Assembly: GCA_039589195.1 (NCBI GenBank)
Contig: JBDHHV010000175.1
Coordinates: 1-6,378, forward strand
Reading direction: 5' to 3'
Source: JBDHAC01 sp039589195
Lineage (GTDB): Bacteria > Gemmatimonadota > Gemmatimonadetes > Palauibacterales > Palauibacteraceae
Length of the DNA: 6,378 bases
Shown here in pieces: positions 5,750 to 6,378 of this stretch (position 1 is the stretch's first letter; each line of letters begins with the position of its first letter). Under the pieces are notes generated by a model that worked only from the letters and a program-made list of their open reading frames with translations, did not search any database and was not told the origin of the DNA. Position numbers and translations under genes: made by a program.

Positions 5750-6378
5750 CGGGCCCCAGGGCCAGGAGCGCGGGCAGGATCACCAGCGTCGCGGCCAGAA
5801 CGCACAGCATCCCGATCGTGAGGAGCTTCCCCATGCTCGCCATCCCCACGTGCGTCGCGAACGCGAGGTTGCCGAAGCTCGCGATCGTCGTGAGCGTGCT
5901 GTAGAACACGGCGCGCGCCGTGCTGGTGGCGAGCGTGCCCCCACCGTACCAGCCATCGCCCGGATTCCCACTTTCAAAGCCGGATCGGTTTCTGTGCACC
6001 ATGTGGATCCCGTTGTCCACGCCCACGCCGAGCAGCAGCGGCAGGGCGATCACGTTCGCGAAATTGAATCTCCAGCCGAACGCGACCATCGCCGCCGCCG
6101 TCCATAATCCGGCGACGATCAGGGGGCCGACCACCAGCGAGGCACCGGTGGCGGATCGCAGCAGCAGTAGTAGTAGCACCGAAACCGCCACGAGCGCCCA
6201 GGCGAGCGCCGTACGAAAGGAGCCCACGGCCACCCGGCCGGTCTCCAGCTCACTCACCGGAGCCCCGGTCACATCGCTCGCGACGGTGCGCACTTCATCG
6301 ATGAAGCGCTGGAGCTGATCGGTCGTCTCCAGGCTCTCGCGTGGGAGGACTTCCAGTCGTCGCTGTCCGCTGACCCCG
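5718..6378 (-). CDS. HpnN-like RND/MMPL family transporter, C-terminal part
   Basis: The frame is open from the right edge to the TGA at 5718-5720, giving 219 visible residues; the N-terminal part lies beyond 6378. A GTG at 6293 is an internal codon, because the frame continues upstream as ordinary coding sequence. Five membrane segments are visible at about residues 54-74, 80-101, 106-122, 154-173 and 179-206, which fits TM8-12 of a 12-TM RND protein after the second periplasmic loop. NFANVIALPLLLGVGVD (106-122), STARAVF (152-158), TTIASFGNLA (163-172) and GMASMG (178-183) resemble the HpnN branch, which carries hopanoids to the outer membrane in known members. A general MMPL or RND lipid exporter is the alternative. 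The protein ends in a short proline-rich cytoplasmic tail. It sits in the inner membrane. No hopanoid biosynthesis gene is visible here to support the substrate. Confidence 0.85.
   Translation of the reverse strand, partial: GVSGQRRLEVLPRESLETTDQLQRFIDEVRTVASDVTGAPVSELETGRVAVGSFRTALAWALVAVSVLLLLLLRSATGASLVVGPLIVAGLWTAAAMVAFGWRFNFANVIALPLLLGVGVDNGIHMVHRNRSGFESGNPGDGWYGGGTLATSTARAVFYSTLTTIASFGNLAFATHVGMASMGKLLTIGMLCVLAATLVILPALLALGPAKPASDPPPA

Noticed and set aside
5780..6318. Open frames on both strands overlapping the transporter gene
   Set aside because: They conflict with a frame that has five membrane segments and HpnN-like motifs, and they show no motif of their own.

Overview
The window is a GC-rich bacterial chromosome segment, densely packed with genes whose codons mostly end in G or C. 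It carries six protein genes on recognised families plus one unknown lipoprotein. The mix suggests a Gram-negative bacterium, possibly Gemmatimonadota or a relative: an M1 metallopeptidase with a GGMEF exopeptidase motif and a DxDGNG loop, a secreted DUF2911 protein, an outer-membrane-type lipoprotein and an HpnN-like RND/MMPL transporter. That placement rests on gene style and is inference. No rRNA, tRNA, insertion sequence, phage gene or CRISPR array was seen.

Layout from left to right. Bases 1-1746 (+) hold the 3' part of an M1 zinc metallopeptidase whose start lies outside the window. A perfect 10-bp GC stem-loop (1747-1772) follows its stop and separates it from a convergent dodecin gene (1793-2005, -). 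Dodecin is divergent from a likely two-gene operon on the + strand: an SDR reductase resembling bacterial FadH/YkuF 2,4-dienoyl-CoA reductases (2182-3075) and, 16 bases later, a secreted DUF2911 protein (3092-3631). Next comes an 18-bp tandem repeat (3643-3714) that runs up to the stop codon of the convergent mtaB (3717-5030, -), the radical-SAM tRNA methylthiotransferase. A 300-base divergent spacer contains two overlapping, mutually exclusive dyads (5130-5171). It is followed by a small lipoprotein of unknown function (5336-5749, +) whose 3' end overlaps by 32 bases the 3' end of an HpnN-like transporter (5718-6378, -), cut by the right edge.

The genes do not form one pathway. They are housekeeping and envelope functions: peptide degradation, flavin buffering, fatty-acyl-CoA reduction, tRNA A37 modification and lipid export. 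I see no convincing new multi-gene system. The least explained items are the 18-bp repeat at the end of mtaB, the overlapping dyads upstream of mtaB, the shifted active-site tyrosine of the SDR, and the unknown lipoprotein.
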